A stretch of 38,914 nucleotides of DNA. Origin: Branchiostoma floridae (taxonomy: Eukaryota > Chordata > Leptocardii > Amphioxiformes > Branchiostomatidae). Positions 22,025 to 33,805 of this stretch are shown here, in pieces. The position numbers were made by a program, and so were the translations under genes. The notes beneath the pieces are model-generated. The model saw only the letters and a list, made by a program, of their open reading frames with translations. It made no database searches and was not told the DNA's origin. How positions within the stretch are numbered: position 1 is the first letter of the stretch; every line of letters begins with the position of its first letter. The stretch spans positions 1 through 38,914 of the forward strand of contig NW_023365819.1 in the NCBI RefSeq assembly GCF_000003815.2, given 5' to 3'.

Positions 22025-24914
22025 CCCAAAATGGCATTTTTGCAAAGGCGCGGACCTGCGGAAAGTTTTTGGGGTCCAAAAATGAAATTTCCCCACATCG
22101 CCCGGAATGGCCCGTTTTGGGCCCAAAATGGCATTTTTGCAAAGGCGCGGACCTGCGGAAAGTTTTTGGGGTCCAAAAATGAAATTTCCCCAGACCGGCC
22201 GACATGGCCCGTTTTGGGCCCAAAATGGCATTTTTGCAAAGGCGCGGACCTGCGGAAAGTTTTTGGGGTCCAAAAATGAAATTTCCCCAGACCGGCCGAC
22301 ATGGCCCGTTTTGGGCCCAAAATGGCATTTTTGCAAAGGCGCGGACCTGTCGAACATTTTTGGGGTCCAAAAATGAAATTTTCCCAGATCGACCGACATG
22401 GCCCGTTTCGGGCCCAAAATGGCATTTTTGCAAAGGCGCGGACCTGCGGAAAGTTTTCGGGGTCCAAAAATGAAATTTCCCCAGACCGGCCGACATGGCC
22501 CGTTTTGGGCCCAAAATGGCATTTTTGCAAAGGCGCGGACCTGCGGAAAGTTTTTGGGGTCCAAAAATGAAATTTCCCCACATCGCCCCAAATGGCCCGT
22601 TTCGGGCCCAAAATGGCATTTTTGCAAAGGCGCGGACCTGTGGAACATTTTTGGGGTCCAAAAATGAAATTTCCCCAGACCGGCCGACATGGCCCGTTTT
22701 GGGCCCAAAATGGCATTTTTGCAAAGGCGCGGACCTGCGGAAAGTTTTTGGGGTCCAAAAATGAAATTTCCCCAGATCGCCCGACATGGCCCGTTTCGGG
22801 CCCAAAATGGCATTTTTGCAAAGGCGCGGACCTGCGGAAAGTTTTTGGGGTCCAAAAATGAAATTTCCCCAGACCGGCCGACATGGCCCGTTTTGGGCCC
22901 AAAATGGCATTTTTGCAAAGGCGCGGACCTGCGGAAAGTTTTTGGGGTCCAAAAATGAAATTTCCTCAGATCGCCCGGCATGGCCCGTTTCGGGCCCAAA
23001 ATGGCATTTTTGCAAAGGCGCGGACCTGTGGAACATTTTTGGGGTCCAAAAATGAAATTTCCCCAGACCGGCCGACATGGCCCGTTTTGGGCCCAAAATG
23101 GCATTTTTGCAAAGGCGCGGACCTGCGGAAAGTTTTCGGGGTCCAAAAATTAAATTTCCCCAGACCGGCCGACATGGCCCGTTTTGGGCCCAAAATGGCA
23201 TTTTTGCAAAGCCGCGGACCTGCGGAAAGTTTTTGGGGTCCAAAAATGAAATTTCCCCACATCGCCCCGAATGGCCCGTTTCGGGCCCAAAATGGCATTT
23301 TTGCAAAGGCGCGGACCTGTGGAACATTTTTGGGGTCCAAAAATGAAATTTCCCCAGACCGGCCGACATGGCCCGTTTTGGGCCCAAAATGGCATTTTTG
23401 CAAAGGCCGCGGACCTGCGGAAAGTTTTCGGGGTCCAAAAATGAAATTTCCCCAGACCGGCCGACATGGCCCGTTTTGGGCCCAAAATGGCATTTTTGCA
23501 AAGCCGCGGACCTGCGGAAAGTTTTTGGGGTCCAAAAATGAAATTTCCCCACATCGCCCCAAATGGCCCGTTTCGGGCCCAAAATGGCATTTTTGCAAAG
23601 GCGCGGACCTGCGGAAAGTTTTCGGGGTCCAAAAATGAAATTTCCCCAGACCGGCCGACATGGCCCGTTTTGGGCCCAAAATGGCATTTTTGCAAAGGCG
23701 CGGACCTGTCGAACATTTTTGGGGTCCAAAAATGAAATTTTCCCAGATCGACCGACATGGCCCGTTTCGGGCCCAAAATGGCATTTTTGCAAAGGCGCGG
23801 ACCTGCGGAAAGTTTTCGGGGTCCAAAAATGAAATTTCCCCAGACCGGCCGACATGGCCCGTTTTGGGCCCAAAATGGCATTTTTGCAAAGGCGCGGACC
23901 TGCGGAAAGTTTTTGGGGTCCAAAAATGAAATTTCCCCACATCGCCCCGAATGGCCCGTTTCGGGCCCAAAATGGCATTTTTGCAAAGGCGCGGACCTGT
24001 GGAACATTTTTGGGGTCCAAAAATGAAATTTCCCCAGACCGGCCGACATGGCCCGTTTTGGGCCCAAAATGGCATTTTTGCAAAGGCGCGGACCTGCGGA
24101 AAGTTTTTGGGGTCCAAAAATGAAATTTCCCCAGACCGGCCGACATGGCCCGTTTTGGGCCCAAAATGGCATTTTTGCAAAGGCGCGGACCTGCGGAAAG
24201 TTTTCGGGGTCCAAAAATGAAATTTCCCCAGACCGGCCGACATGGCCCGTTTTGGGCCCAAAATGGCATTTTTGCAAAGGCGCGGACCTGCGGAAAGTTT
24301 TTGGGGTCCAAAAATGAAATTTCCCCACATCGGCCGACATGGCCCGTTTCGGGCCCAAAATGGCATTTTTGCAAAGGCGCGGACCTGCGGAACGTTTTTG
24401 GGGTCCAAAAATGAAATTTCCCCACACCGGCCGACATGGCCCGTTTTGGGCCCAAAATGGCATTTTTGCAAAGGCGCGGACCTGCGGAAAGTTTTTGGGG
24501 TCCAAAAATGAAATTTCCCCAGACCGGCCGACATGGCCCGTTTTGGGCCCAAAATGGCATTTTTGCAAAGCCGCGGACCTGCGGAAAGTTTTTGGGGTCC
24601 AAAAATGAAATTTCCCCACATCGCCCCGAATGGCCCGTTTCGGGCCCAAAATGGCATTTTTGCAAAGGCGCGGACCTGTGGAACATTTTTGGGGTCCAAA
24701 AATGAAATTTCCCCAGACCGGCCGACATGGCCCGTTTTGGGCCCAAAATGGCATTTTTGCAAAGGCGCGGACCTGTCGAACATTTTTGGGGTCCAAAAAT
24801 GAAATTTTCCCAGATCGACCGACATGGCCCGTTTCGGGCCCAAAATGGCATTTTTGCAAAGGCGCGGACCTGCGGAAAGTTTTCGGGGTCCAAAAATGAA
24901 ATTTCCCCAGACCG

Positions 24915-25191
24915 GCCGACATGGCCCCGTTTTGGGCCCAAAATGGCATTTTTGCAAAGGCGCGGACCTGCTGGAAAGTTTTCGGGGTCCAAAAATGAAA
25001 TTTCCCCAGACCGGCCGACATGGCCCGTTTTGGGCCCAAAATGGCATTTTTGCAAAGGCGCGGACCTGCGGAACAGTTTTTGGGGTCCAAAAATGAAATT
25101 TTCCCCAGACTCGGCCGACATGGGCCCGTTTCGGGCCCCAAAATGGCATTTTTTGCAAAGGCGCGGAACCTTGCGGAAACGTTTTGTGGGG
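24915..25191 (+). repeat. Satellite decaying into the 100-N gap
   Basis: Indel density rises towards the gap: GGCCCCG, CTGCTGGAAAG, GGAACAGTTTT, CCCAGACTCGG, TGGGCCCG, GGGCCCCAAAA, TTTTTTGC, GGAACCTTGCGG, AACGTTTTGTGGGG. This fits a low-coverage contig end. Confidence 0.7.
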
Positions 25192-25291
25192 NNNNNNNNN
25201 NNNNNNNNNNNNNNNNNNNNNNNNNNNNNNNNNNNNNNNNNNNNNNNNNNNNNNNNNNNNNNNNNNNNNNNNNNNNNNNNNNNNNNNNNNN
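25192..25291. other. Assembly gap, exactly 100 N
   Basis: Exactly 100 N is the common placeholder for a gap of unknown size. Sequence on both sides is unusually rich in indels and substitutions (for example GTTTTGTGGGG on the left and TTTTCGCCGTCC on the right), so the true amount of missing array is unknown. Confidence 0.99.
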
Positions 25292-26559
25292 GTTTTCGCC
25301 GTCCAAAAATGAAATTTCCCCAGACCGGCCTGCATGGCCCGTTTGGGGCCCAAAATGGCATTTTTGCAAAGGCGCGGACCTGCGGAAAGTTTTTGGGGTC
25401 CAAAAATTAAATTTCCCCAGACCGGCCGACATGGCCCCGTTTTGGGCCCAAAATGGCATTTTTGCAAAGGCGCGGACCCTGTCGAACATTTTTGGGGTCC
25501 AAAAATGAAATTTTCCCAGATCGACCGACATGGCCCGTTTCGGGCCCAAAATGGCATTTTTGCAAAGGCGCGGACCTGCGGAAAGTTTTCGGGGTCCAAA
25601 AATGAAATTTCCCCAGACCGGCCGACATGGCCCGTTTTGGGCCCAAAATGGCATTTTTGCAAAGGCGCGGACCTGCGGAAAGTTTTTGGGGTCCAAAAAT
25701 GAAATTTCCCCACATCGCCCCAAATGGCCCGTTTCGGGCCCAAATGGCATTTTTGCAAGGCGCGGACCTGTGGAACATTTTTGGGGTCCAAAAATGAAAT
25801 TTCCCCAGACCGGCCGACATGGCCCGTTTTGGGCCCAAAATGGCATTTTTGCAAAGGCGCGGACCTGCGGAAAGTTTTCGGGGTCCAAAAATTAAATTTC
25901 CCCAGACCGGCCGACATGGCCCGTTTTGGGCCCAAAATGGCATTTTTGCAAAGGCGCGGACCTGTCGAACATTTTTGGGGTCCAAAAATGAAATTTTCCC
26001 AGATCGACCGACATGGCCCGTTTCGGGCCCAAAATGGCATTTTTGCAAAGGCGCGGACCTGCGGAAAGTTTTCGGGGTCCAAAAATGAAATTTCCCCAGA
26101 CCGGCCGACATGGCCCGTTTTGGGCCCAAAATGGCATTTTTGCAAAGGCGCGGACCTGCGGAAAGTTTTTGGGGTCCAAAAATGAAATTTCCCCACATCG
26201 CCCCAAATGGCCCGTTTCGGGCCCAAAATGGCATTTTTGCAAAGGCGCGGACCTGTGGAACATTTTTGGGGTCCAAAAATGAAATTTCCCCAGACCGGCC
26301 GACATGGCCCGTTTTGGGCCCAAAATGGCATTTTTGCAAAGGCGCGGACCTGCGGAAAGTTTTCGGGGTCCAAAAATGAAATTTCCCCAGACCGGCCGAC
26401 ATGGCCCGTTTTGGGCCCAAAATGGCATTTTTGCAAAGGCGCGGACCTGCGGAAAGTTTTTGGGGTCCAAAAATGAAATTTCCCCACATCGCCCCCACAT
26501 GGCCCGTTTCGGGCCCAAAATGGCATTTTTGCAAAGGCGCGAACCTGTGGAACATTTTT

Positions 26560-26960
26560 GGGGTCCAAAAATGAAATTTCCCCAGACCGGCCGACATGGC
26601 CCGTTTTGGGCCCAAAATGGCATTTTTGCAAAGGCGCGGACCTGTCGAACATTTTTGGGGTCCAAAAATTAAATTTCCCCAGACCGGCCGACATGGCCCG
26701 TTTTGGGCCCAAAATGGCATTTTTGCAAAGGCGCGGACCTGCGGAAAGTTTTTGGGGTCCAAAAATTAAATTTCCCCAGACCGGCCGACATGGCCCGTTT
26801 TGGGCCCAAAATGGCATTTTTGCAAAGCCGCGGACCTGCGGAAAGTTTTTGGGGTCCAAAAATGAAATTTCCCCACATCGCCCCGAATGGCCCGTTTCGG
26901 GCCCAAAATGGCATTTTTGCAAAGGCTGCGGACCTGTGGAACATTTTTGGGGTCCAAAAA
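26560..26960 (+). repeat. Duplicated block, left copy (partner at about 28.91-29.31 kb)
   Basis: The monomer series is A(TCG), then AATTAAAT-A(CGG-T), then AATTAAAT-A with a GCCGCGG tail, then D(TGG). The same series recurs 2,347 bp downstream. The two match by eye over about 290 bp from 26641 until an extra T near 26928 (GGCTGCGG). AATTAAAT spacers in two successive monomers are rare, which makes shared descent likely. Confidence 0.75.
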
Positions 26961-28906
26961 TGAAATTTCCCCAGACCGGCCGACATGGCCCGTTTCGGGC
27001 CCAAAATGGCATTTTTGCAAAGGCGCGGACCTGTCGAACATTTTTGGGGTCCAAAAATGAAATTTTCCCAGATCGACCGACATGGCCCGTTTCGGCGCCC
27101 AAAATGAGCATTTTTGCAAAGGCGCGGACCTGCGGAAAGTTTTCGGGGTCCAAAAATGAAATTTCCCCAGACCGGCCGACATGGCCCGTTTTGGGCCCAA
27201 AATGGCATTTTTGCAAAGGCGCGGACCTGTCGAACATTTTTGGGGTCCAAAAATGAAATTTCCCCAGATCGACCGACATTGGCCCGTTTTCGGGCCCAAA
27301 ATGGCATTTTTTGCAAAGGGCGCAGGACCTGCGGAAAAGTTTTCGGGGTCCAAAAATGTAAATTTCCCCAGATTCGGCCGACATGGCCCGTTTTGGGCCC
27401 AAAATGGCATTTTTGCAAAGGCGCGGACCTGCGGAACGTTTTTGGGGTCCAAAAATGAAATTTCCCCAGATCGGCCGACATGGCCCGTTTTGGGCCCAAA
27501 ATGGCATTTTTGCAAAAGGCGCGGACCTGCGGAAAGTTTTTGGGGTCCAAAAATGAAATTTCCCCAGATCGGCCGACATGGCCCGTTTTGGGCCCAAAAT
27601 GGCATTTTTGCAAAGCCGCGGACCTGCGGAACAGTTTTTGGGGTCCAAAAATGAAATTTCCCCACATCGCCCCGAATGGCCCGTTTCGGGCCCAAAATGG
27701 CATTTTTGCAAAGGCGCGGACCTGTGGAACATTTTTGGGGTCCAAAAATGAAATTTCCCCAGACCGGCCGACATGGCCCGTTTTGGGCCCAAAATGGCAT
27801 TTTTGCAAAGGCGCGGACCTGCGGAAAGTTTTCGGGGTCCAAAAATTAAATTTCCCCAGACCGGCCGACATGGCCCGTTTTGGGCCCAAAATGGCATTTT
27901 TGCAAAGGCGCGGACCTGTCGAACATTTTTGGGGTCCAAAAATGAAATTTTCCCAGATCGACCGACATGGCCCGTTTCGGGCCCAAAATGGCATTTTTGC
28001 AAAGGCGCGGACCTGCGGAAAGTTTTCGGGGTCCAAAAATGAAATTTCCCCAGACCGGCCGACATGGCCCGTTTTGGGCCCAAAATGGCATTTTTGCAAA
28101 GGCGCGGACCTGCGGAAAGTTTTTGGGGTCCAAAAATGAAATTTCCCCACATCGCCCCACATGGCCCGTTTCGGGCCCAAAATGGCATTTTTGCAAAGGC
28201 GCGGACCTGTGGAACATTTTTGGGGTCCAAAAATGAAATTTCCCCAGACCGGCCGACATGGCCCGTTTTGGGCCCAAAATGGCATTTTTGCAAAGGCGCG
28301 GACCTGCGGAAAGTTTTTGGGGGTTCCAAAAATGAAATTTTCCCCACATCCGCCCCGACATGGCCCCGTTTCGGGCCCAAAATGGCATTTTTGCAAAGGC
28401 GCGGACCTGCGGAACATTTTTGGGGTCCAAAAATGAAATTTCCCCAGACCGGCCGACATGGCCCGTTTTGGGCCCAAAATGGCATTTTTGCAAAGGCGCG
28501 GACCTGTGGAACATTTTTGGGGTCCAAAAATGAAATTTTCCCAGATCGGCCGACATGGCCCGTTTCGGGCCCAAAATGGCATTTTTGCAAAGGCGCGGAC
28601 CTGCGGAAAGTTTTTGGGGTCCAAAAATGAAATTTCCCCAGACCGGCCGACATGGCCCGTTTTGGGCCCAAAATGGCATTTTTGCAAAGGCGCGGACCTG
28701 CGGAAAGTTTTTGGGGTCCAAAAATTAAATTTCCCCAGACCGGCCGACATGGCCCGTTTTGGGCCCAAAATGGCATTTTTGCAAAGCCGCGGACCTGCGG
28801 AAAGTTTTTGGGGTCCAAAAATGAAATTTCCCCACATCGCCCCGAATGGCCCGTTTCGGGCCCAAAATGGCATTTTTGCAAAGGCGCGGACCTGTGGAAC
28901 ATTTTT

Positions 28907-29307
28907 GGGGTCCAAAAATGAAATTTCCCCAGACCGGCCGACATGGCCCGTTTTGGGCCCAAAATGGCATTTTTGCAAAGGCGCGGACCTGTCGAACATT
29001 TTTGGGGTCCAAAAATTAAATTTCCCCAGACCGGCCGACATGGCCCGTTTTGGGCCCAAAATGGCATTTTTGCAAAGGCGCGGACCTGCGGAAAGTTTTT
29101 GGGGTCCAAAAATTAAATTTCCCCAGACCGGCCGACATGGCCCGTTTTGGGCCCAAAATGGCATTTTTGCAAAGCCGCGGACCTGCGGAAAGTTTTTGGG
29201 GTCCAAAAATGAAATTTCCCCACATCGCCCCGAATGGCCCGTTTCGGGCCCAAAATGGCATTTTTGCAAAGGCGCGGACCTGTGGAACATTTTTGGGGTC
29301 CAAAAAT
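28907..29307 (+). repeat. Duplicated block, right copy (partner at about 26.56-26.96 kb)
   Basis: Carries the same ordered markers as the block 2,347 bp upstream: AATTAAAT spacers at 29016 and 29113, a GCCGCGG tail, then D(TGG). A further AATTAAAT spacer at 28725, 388 bp before the one at 29113 and also followed by GCCGCGG and D, shows an extra four-monomer step inside the region. Confidence 0.75.
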
Positions 29308-29599
29308 GAAATTTCCCCAGACCGGCCGACATGGCCCGTTTTGGGCCCAAAATGGCATTTTTGCAAAGGCGCGGACCTGCGGAAAGTTTTCGGGGTCCAA
29401 AAATTAAATTTCCCCAGATCGGCCGACATGGCCCGTTTTGGGCCCTAAATGGCATTTTTGCAAAGGCGCGGACCTGCGGAAAGTTTTTGGGGTCCAAAAA
29501 TGAAATTTCCCCAGATCGGCCCGACATGGCCCGTTTCGGGCCCAAAATGGCATTTTTGCAAAGGCGCGGACCTGTGGAACATTTTTGGGGTCCAAAAAT

Positions 29600-29713
29600 G
29601 AAAATTTCCCCCAGACCGGCCCGACATTGGCCCGTTTTGGGGCCCAAAATGGGCATTTTTGCAAAGGGCGCGGGACCTGGGGGAAAGTTTTGGGGGTCCA
29701 AAAATGAAATTTC
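29600..29713 (+). repeat. Satellite decaying into the 701-N gap
   Basis: One monomer carries about ten insertions (GAAAATTTCCCCCAG, GGCCCGACATTGG, TTTTGGGGCCC, AATGGGC, AAGGGCGCGGG, CCTGGGGG) directly before the gap. It looks like a poorly corrected contig end. Confidence 0.7.
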
Positions 29714-30414
29714 NNNNNNNNNNNNNNNNNNNNNNNNNNNNNNNNNNNNNNNNNNNNNNNNNNNNNNNNNNNNNNNNNNNNNNNNNNNNNNNNNNNNNNN
29801 NNNNNNNNNNNNNNNNNNNNNNNNNNNNNNNNNNNNNNNNNNNNNNNNNNNNNNNNNNNNNNNNNNNNNNNNNNNNNNNNNNNNNNNNNNNNNNNNNNNN
29901 NNNNNNNNNNNNNNNNNNNNNNNNNNNNNNNNNNNNNNNNNNNNNNNNNNNNNNNNNNNNNNNNNNNNNNNNNNNNNNNNNNNNNNNNNNNNNNNNNNNN
30001 NNNNNNNNNNNNNNNNNNNNNNNNNNNNNNNNNNNNNNNNNNNNNNNNNNNNNNNNNNNNNNNNNNNNNNNNNNNNNNNNNNNNNNNNNNNNNNNNNNNN
30101 NNNNNNNNNNNNNNNNNNNNNNNNNNNNNNNNNNNNNNNNNNNNNNNNNNNNNNNNNNNNNNNNNNNNNNNNNNNNNNNNNNNNNNNNNNNNNNNNNNNN
30201 NNNNNNNNNNNNNNNNNNNNNNNNNNNNNNNNNNNNNNNNNNNNNNNNNNNNNNNNNNNNNNNNNNNNNNNNNNNNNNNNNNNNNNNNNNNNNNNNNNNN
30301 NNNNNNNNNNNNNNNNNNNNNNNNNNNNNNNNNNNNNNNNNNNNNNNNNNNNNNNNNNNNNNNNNNNNNNNNNNNNNNNNNNNNNNNNNNNNNNNNNNNN
30401 NNNNNNNNNNNNNN
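29714..30414. other. Assembly gap, 701 N
   Basis: Flanked on both sides by indel-rich repeat sequence. Slightly further out it is flanked by matching blocks at about 28.99-29.6 kb and 30.97-31.6 kb. Confidence 0.99.
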
Positions 30415-30605
30415 CCGACATGGCCCGTTTTCGGGCCCAAAATGGCATTTTTGCAAAGGCCGCGGACCCTGCGGAAAGTTTTTCGGGGTCCAAAAATGAA
30501 ATTTCCCACAGACCGGCCGACGAATGGGACCCGTTTTGGGGGCCCAAAATGGCATTTTTGCAAAAGGCGCGGACCGTGCGGAAAGTTTTTGGGGTCCAAA
30601 AATGA
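30415..30605 (+). repeat. Indel-rich satellite after the 701-N gap
   Basis: Insertions continue immediately after the gap: GTTTTCGGGCCC, AAAGGCCGCGGACCCTG, TTTTTCGGGG, TTCCCACAGACC, GACGAATGGGACCCG, GGGGGCCC, AAAAGGCGCGGACCGTG. The sequence returns to clean monomers by about 30,640. Confidence 0.7.
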
Positions 30606-32299
30606 AATTTCCCCAGACCGCCCCGACATGGCCCGTTTTGGGCCCAAAATGGCATTTTTGCAAAGGCGCGGACCTGCGGAACATTTTTGGGGTCCAAAAA
30701 TGAAATTTCCCCAGATCGCCCCGACATGGCCCGTTTCGGGCCCAAAATGGCATTTTTGCAAAGGCGCGGACCTGTGGAACATTTTTGGGGTCCAAAAATG
30801 AAATTTCCCCAGACCGGCCGACATGGCCCGTTTTGGGCCCAAAATGGCATTTTTGCAAAGGCGCGGACCTGCGGAAAGTTTTTGGGGTCCAAAAATGAAA
30901 TTTTCCACAGATCGACCGACATGGCCCGTTTCGGGCCCAAAATGGCATTTTTGCAAAGGCGCGGACCAGCGGAAAGTTTTCGGGGTCCAAAAATTAAATT
31001 TCCCCAGACCGGCCGACATGGCCCGTTTTGGGCCCAAAATGGCATTTTTGCAAAGGCGCGGACCTGCGGAAAGTTTTTGGGGTCCAAAAATTAAATTTCC
31101 CCAGATCGGCCGACATGGCCCGTTTTGGGCCCAAAATGGCATTTTTGCAAAGGCGCGGACCTGCGGAAAGTTTTTGGGGTCCAAAAATGAAATTTCCCCA
31201 CATCGCCCCGAATGGCCCGTTTCGGGCCCAAAATGGCATTTTTGCAAAGGCGCAGACCTGTCGAACATTTTTGGGGTCCAAAAATGAAATTTCCCCAGAC
31301 CGGCCGACATGGCCCGTTTTGGGCCCAAAATGGCATTTTTGCAAAGGCGCGGACCTGCGGAAAGTTTTCGGGGTCCAAAAATTAAATTTCCCCAGATCGG
31401 CCGACATGGCCCGTTTTGGGCCCTAAATGGCATTTTTGCAAAGGCGCGGACCTGCGGAAAGTTTTTGGGGTCCAAAAATGAAATTTCCCCAGATCGGCCC
31501 GAATGGCCCGTTTCGGGCCCAAAATGGCATTTTTGCAAAGGCGCGGACCTGTGGAACATTTTCGGGGTCCAAAAATGAAATTTCCCCAGATCGGCCGACA
31601 TGGCCCGTTTCGGGCCCAAAATGGCATTTTTGCAAAGGCGCGGACCTGCGGAACGTTTTTGGGGTCCAAAAATGAAATTTCCCCAGATCGGCCGACATGG
31701 CCCGTTTTGGGCCCAAAATGGCATTTTTGCAAAGGCGCGGACCTGCGGAAAGTTTTTGGGGTCCAAAAATGAAATTTCCCCAGATCGGCCGACATGGCCC
31801 GTTTTGGGCCCAAAATGGCATTTTTGCAAAGGCGCGGACCTGCGGAACGTTTTTGGGGTCCAAAAATGAAATTTCCCCAGACCGGCCGACATGGCCCGTT
31901 TTGGGCCCAAAATGGCATTTTTGCAAAGGCGCGGACCTGCGGAACGTTTTTGGGGTCCAAAAATGAAATTTCCCCAGACCGGCCGACATGGCCCGTTTTG
32001 GGCCCAAAATGGCATTTTTGCAAAGGCGCGGACCTGTGGAACATTTTTGGGGTCCAAAAATGAAATTTTCCCAGATCGACCGACATGGCCCGTTTCGGGC
32101 CCAAAATGGCATTTTTGCAAAGGCGCGGACCTGCGGAAAGTTTTTGGGGTCCAAAAATGAAATTTCCCCACATCGCCCCGAATGGCCCGTTTCGGGCCCA
32201 AAATGGCATTTTTGCAAAGAGCGCGGACCTGTGGAACATTTTTGGGGTCCAAAAATGAAATTTCCCCAGACCGGCCGACATGGCCCGTTTCGGGCCCAA

Positions 32300-32415
32300 A
32301 ATGGCATTTTGAAAGGCGCGACCTGTGAAACATTTTTGGGGTCCAAAAATGAAAATTTTCCCAGACCGGCCGACATGGCCCGTTTGGGCCCAAAATGGCA
32401 TTTTGCAAAGGCGCG
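32300..32415 (+). repeat. Deletion-rich patch of satellite
   Basis: Unlike the other patches, this one mostly loses bases: CATTTTGAAAGGCGCGACC, CTGTGAAACATT, CGTTTGGGCCC and CATTTTGCAAAGG. One spacer gains a base (GAAAATTTTCCC). Confidence 0.6.
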
Positions 32416-33678
32416 GACCTGCGGAAAGTTTTCGGGGTCCAAAAATGAAATTTCCCCAGACCGGCCGACATGGCCCGTTTTGGGCCCAAAATGGCATTTT
32501 TGCAAAGGCGCGGACCTGCGGAAAGTTTTCGGGGTCCAAAAATGAAATTTCCCCAGACCGGCCGACATGGCCCGTTTTGGGCCCAAAATGGCATTTTTGC
32601 AAAGGCGCGGACCTGTGGAACATTTTTGGGGTCCAAAAATGAAATTTTCCCAGATCGACCGACATGGCCCGTTTCGGGCCCAAAATGGCATTTTTGCAAA
32701 GGCGCGGACCTGCGGAAAGTTTTCGGGGTCCAAAAATGAAATTTCCCCAGACCGGCCGACATGGCCCGTTTTGGGCCCAAAATGGCATTTTTGCAAAGGC
32801 GCGGACCTGCGGAAAGTTTTTGGGGTCCAAAAATGAAATTTCCCCACATCGCCCCGAATGGCCCGTTTCGGGCCCAAAATGGCATTTTTGCAAAGGCGCG
32901 GACCTGTGGAACATTTTTGGGGTCCAAAAATGAAATTTCCCCAGACCGGCCGACATGGCCCGTTTTGGGCCCAAAATGGCATTTTTGCAAAGGCGCGGAC
33001 CTGTCGAACATTTTTGGGGTCCAAAAATGAAATTTTCCCAGATCGACCGACATGGCCCGTTTCGGGCCCAAAATGGCATTTTTGCAAAGGCGCGGACCTG
33101 TCGAACATTTTTGGGGTCCAAAAATGAAATTTTCCCAGATCGACCGACATGGCCCGTTTTGGGCCCAAAATGGCATTTTTGCAAAGGCGCGGACCTGCGG
33201 AAAGTTTTTGGGGTCCAAAAATGAAATTTCCCCAGACCGGCCGACATGGCCCGTTTTGGGCCCAAAATGGCATTTTTGCAAAGGCGCGGACCTGCGGAAA
33301 GTTTTTGGGGTCCAAAAATGAAATTTCCCCAGATCGCCCGGCATGGCCCGTTTCGGGCCCAAAATGGCATTTTTGCAAAGCGCGCGGACCTGTGGAACAT
33401 TTTTGGGGTCCAAAAATGAAATTTCCCCAGACCGGCCCGACATGGCCCGTTTTGGGCCCAAAATGGCATTTTTGCAAAGGCGCGGACCTGTCGAACATTT
33501 TTGGGGTCCAAAAATGAAATTTCCCCAGATCGGCCGACATGGCCCGTTTCGGGCCCAAAATGGCATTTTTGCAAAGGCGCGGACCTGCGGAAAGTTTTTG
33601 GGGTCCAAAAATGAAATTTCCCCAGACCGGCCGACATGGCCCGTTTGGGGCCCAAAATGGCATTTTAGCAAAGGCGCG

Positions 33679-33805
33679 NNNNNNNNNNNNNNNNNNNNNN
33701 NNNNNNNNNNNNNNNNNNNNNNNNNNNNNNNNNNNNNNNNNNNNNNNNNNNNNNNNNNNNNNNNNNNNNNNNNNNNNNNNNNNNNNNNNNNNNNNNNNNN
33801 NNNNN
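33679..33805. other. Assembly gap, 127 N, repeat phase preserved
   Basis: ATGG landmarks at 33539 and 33830 are 291 bp (three monomers) apart, and the private TTTTAGC markers at 33667 and 34055 are 388 bp apart across it. The gap length therefore fits the higher-order period. Confidence 0.99.
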
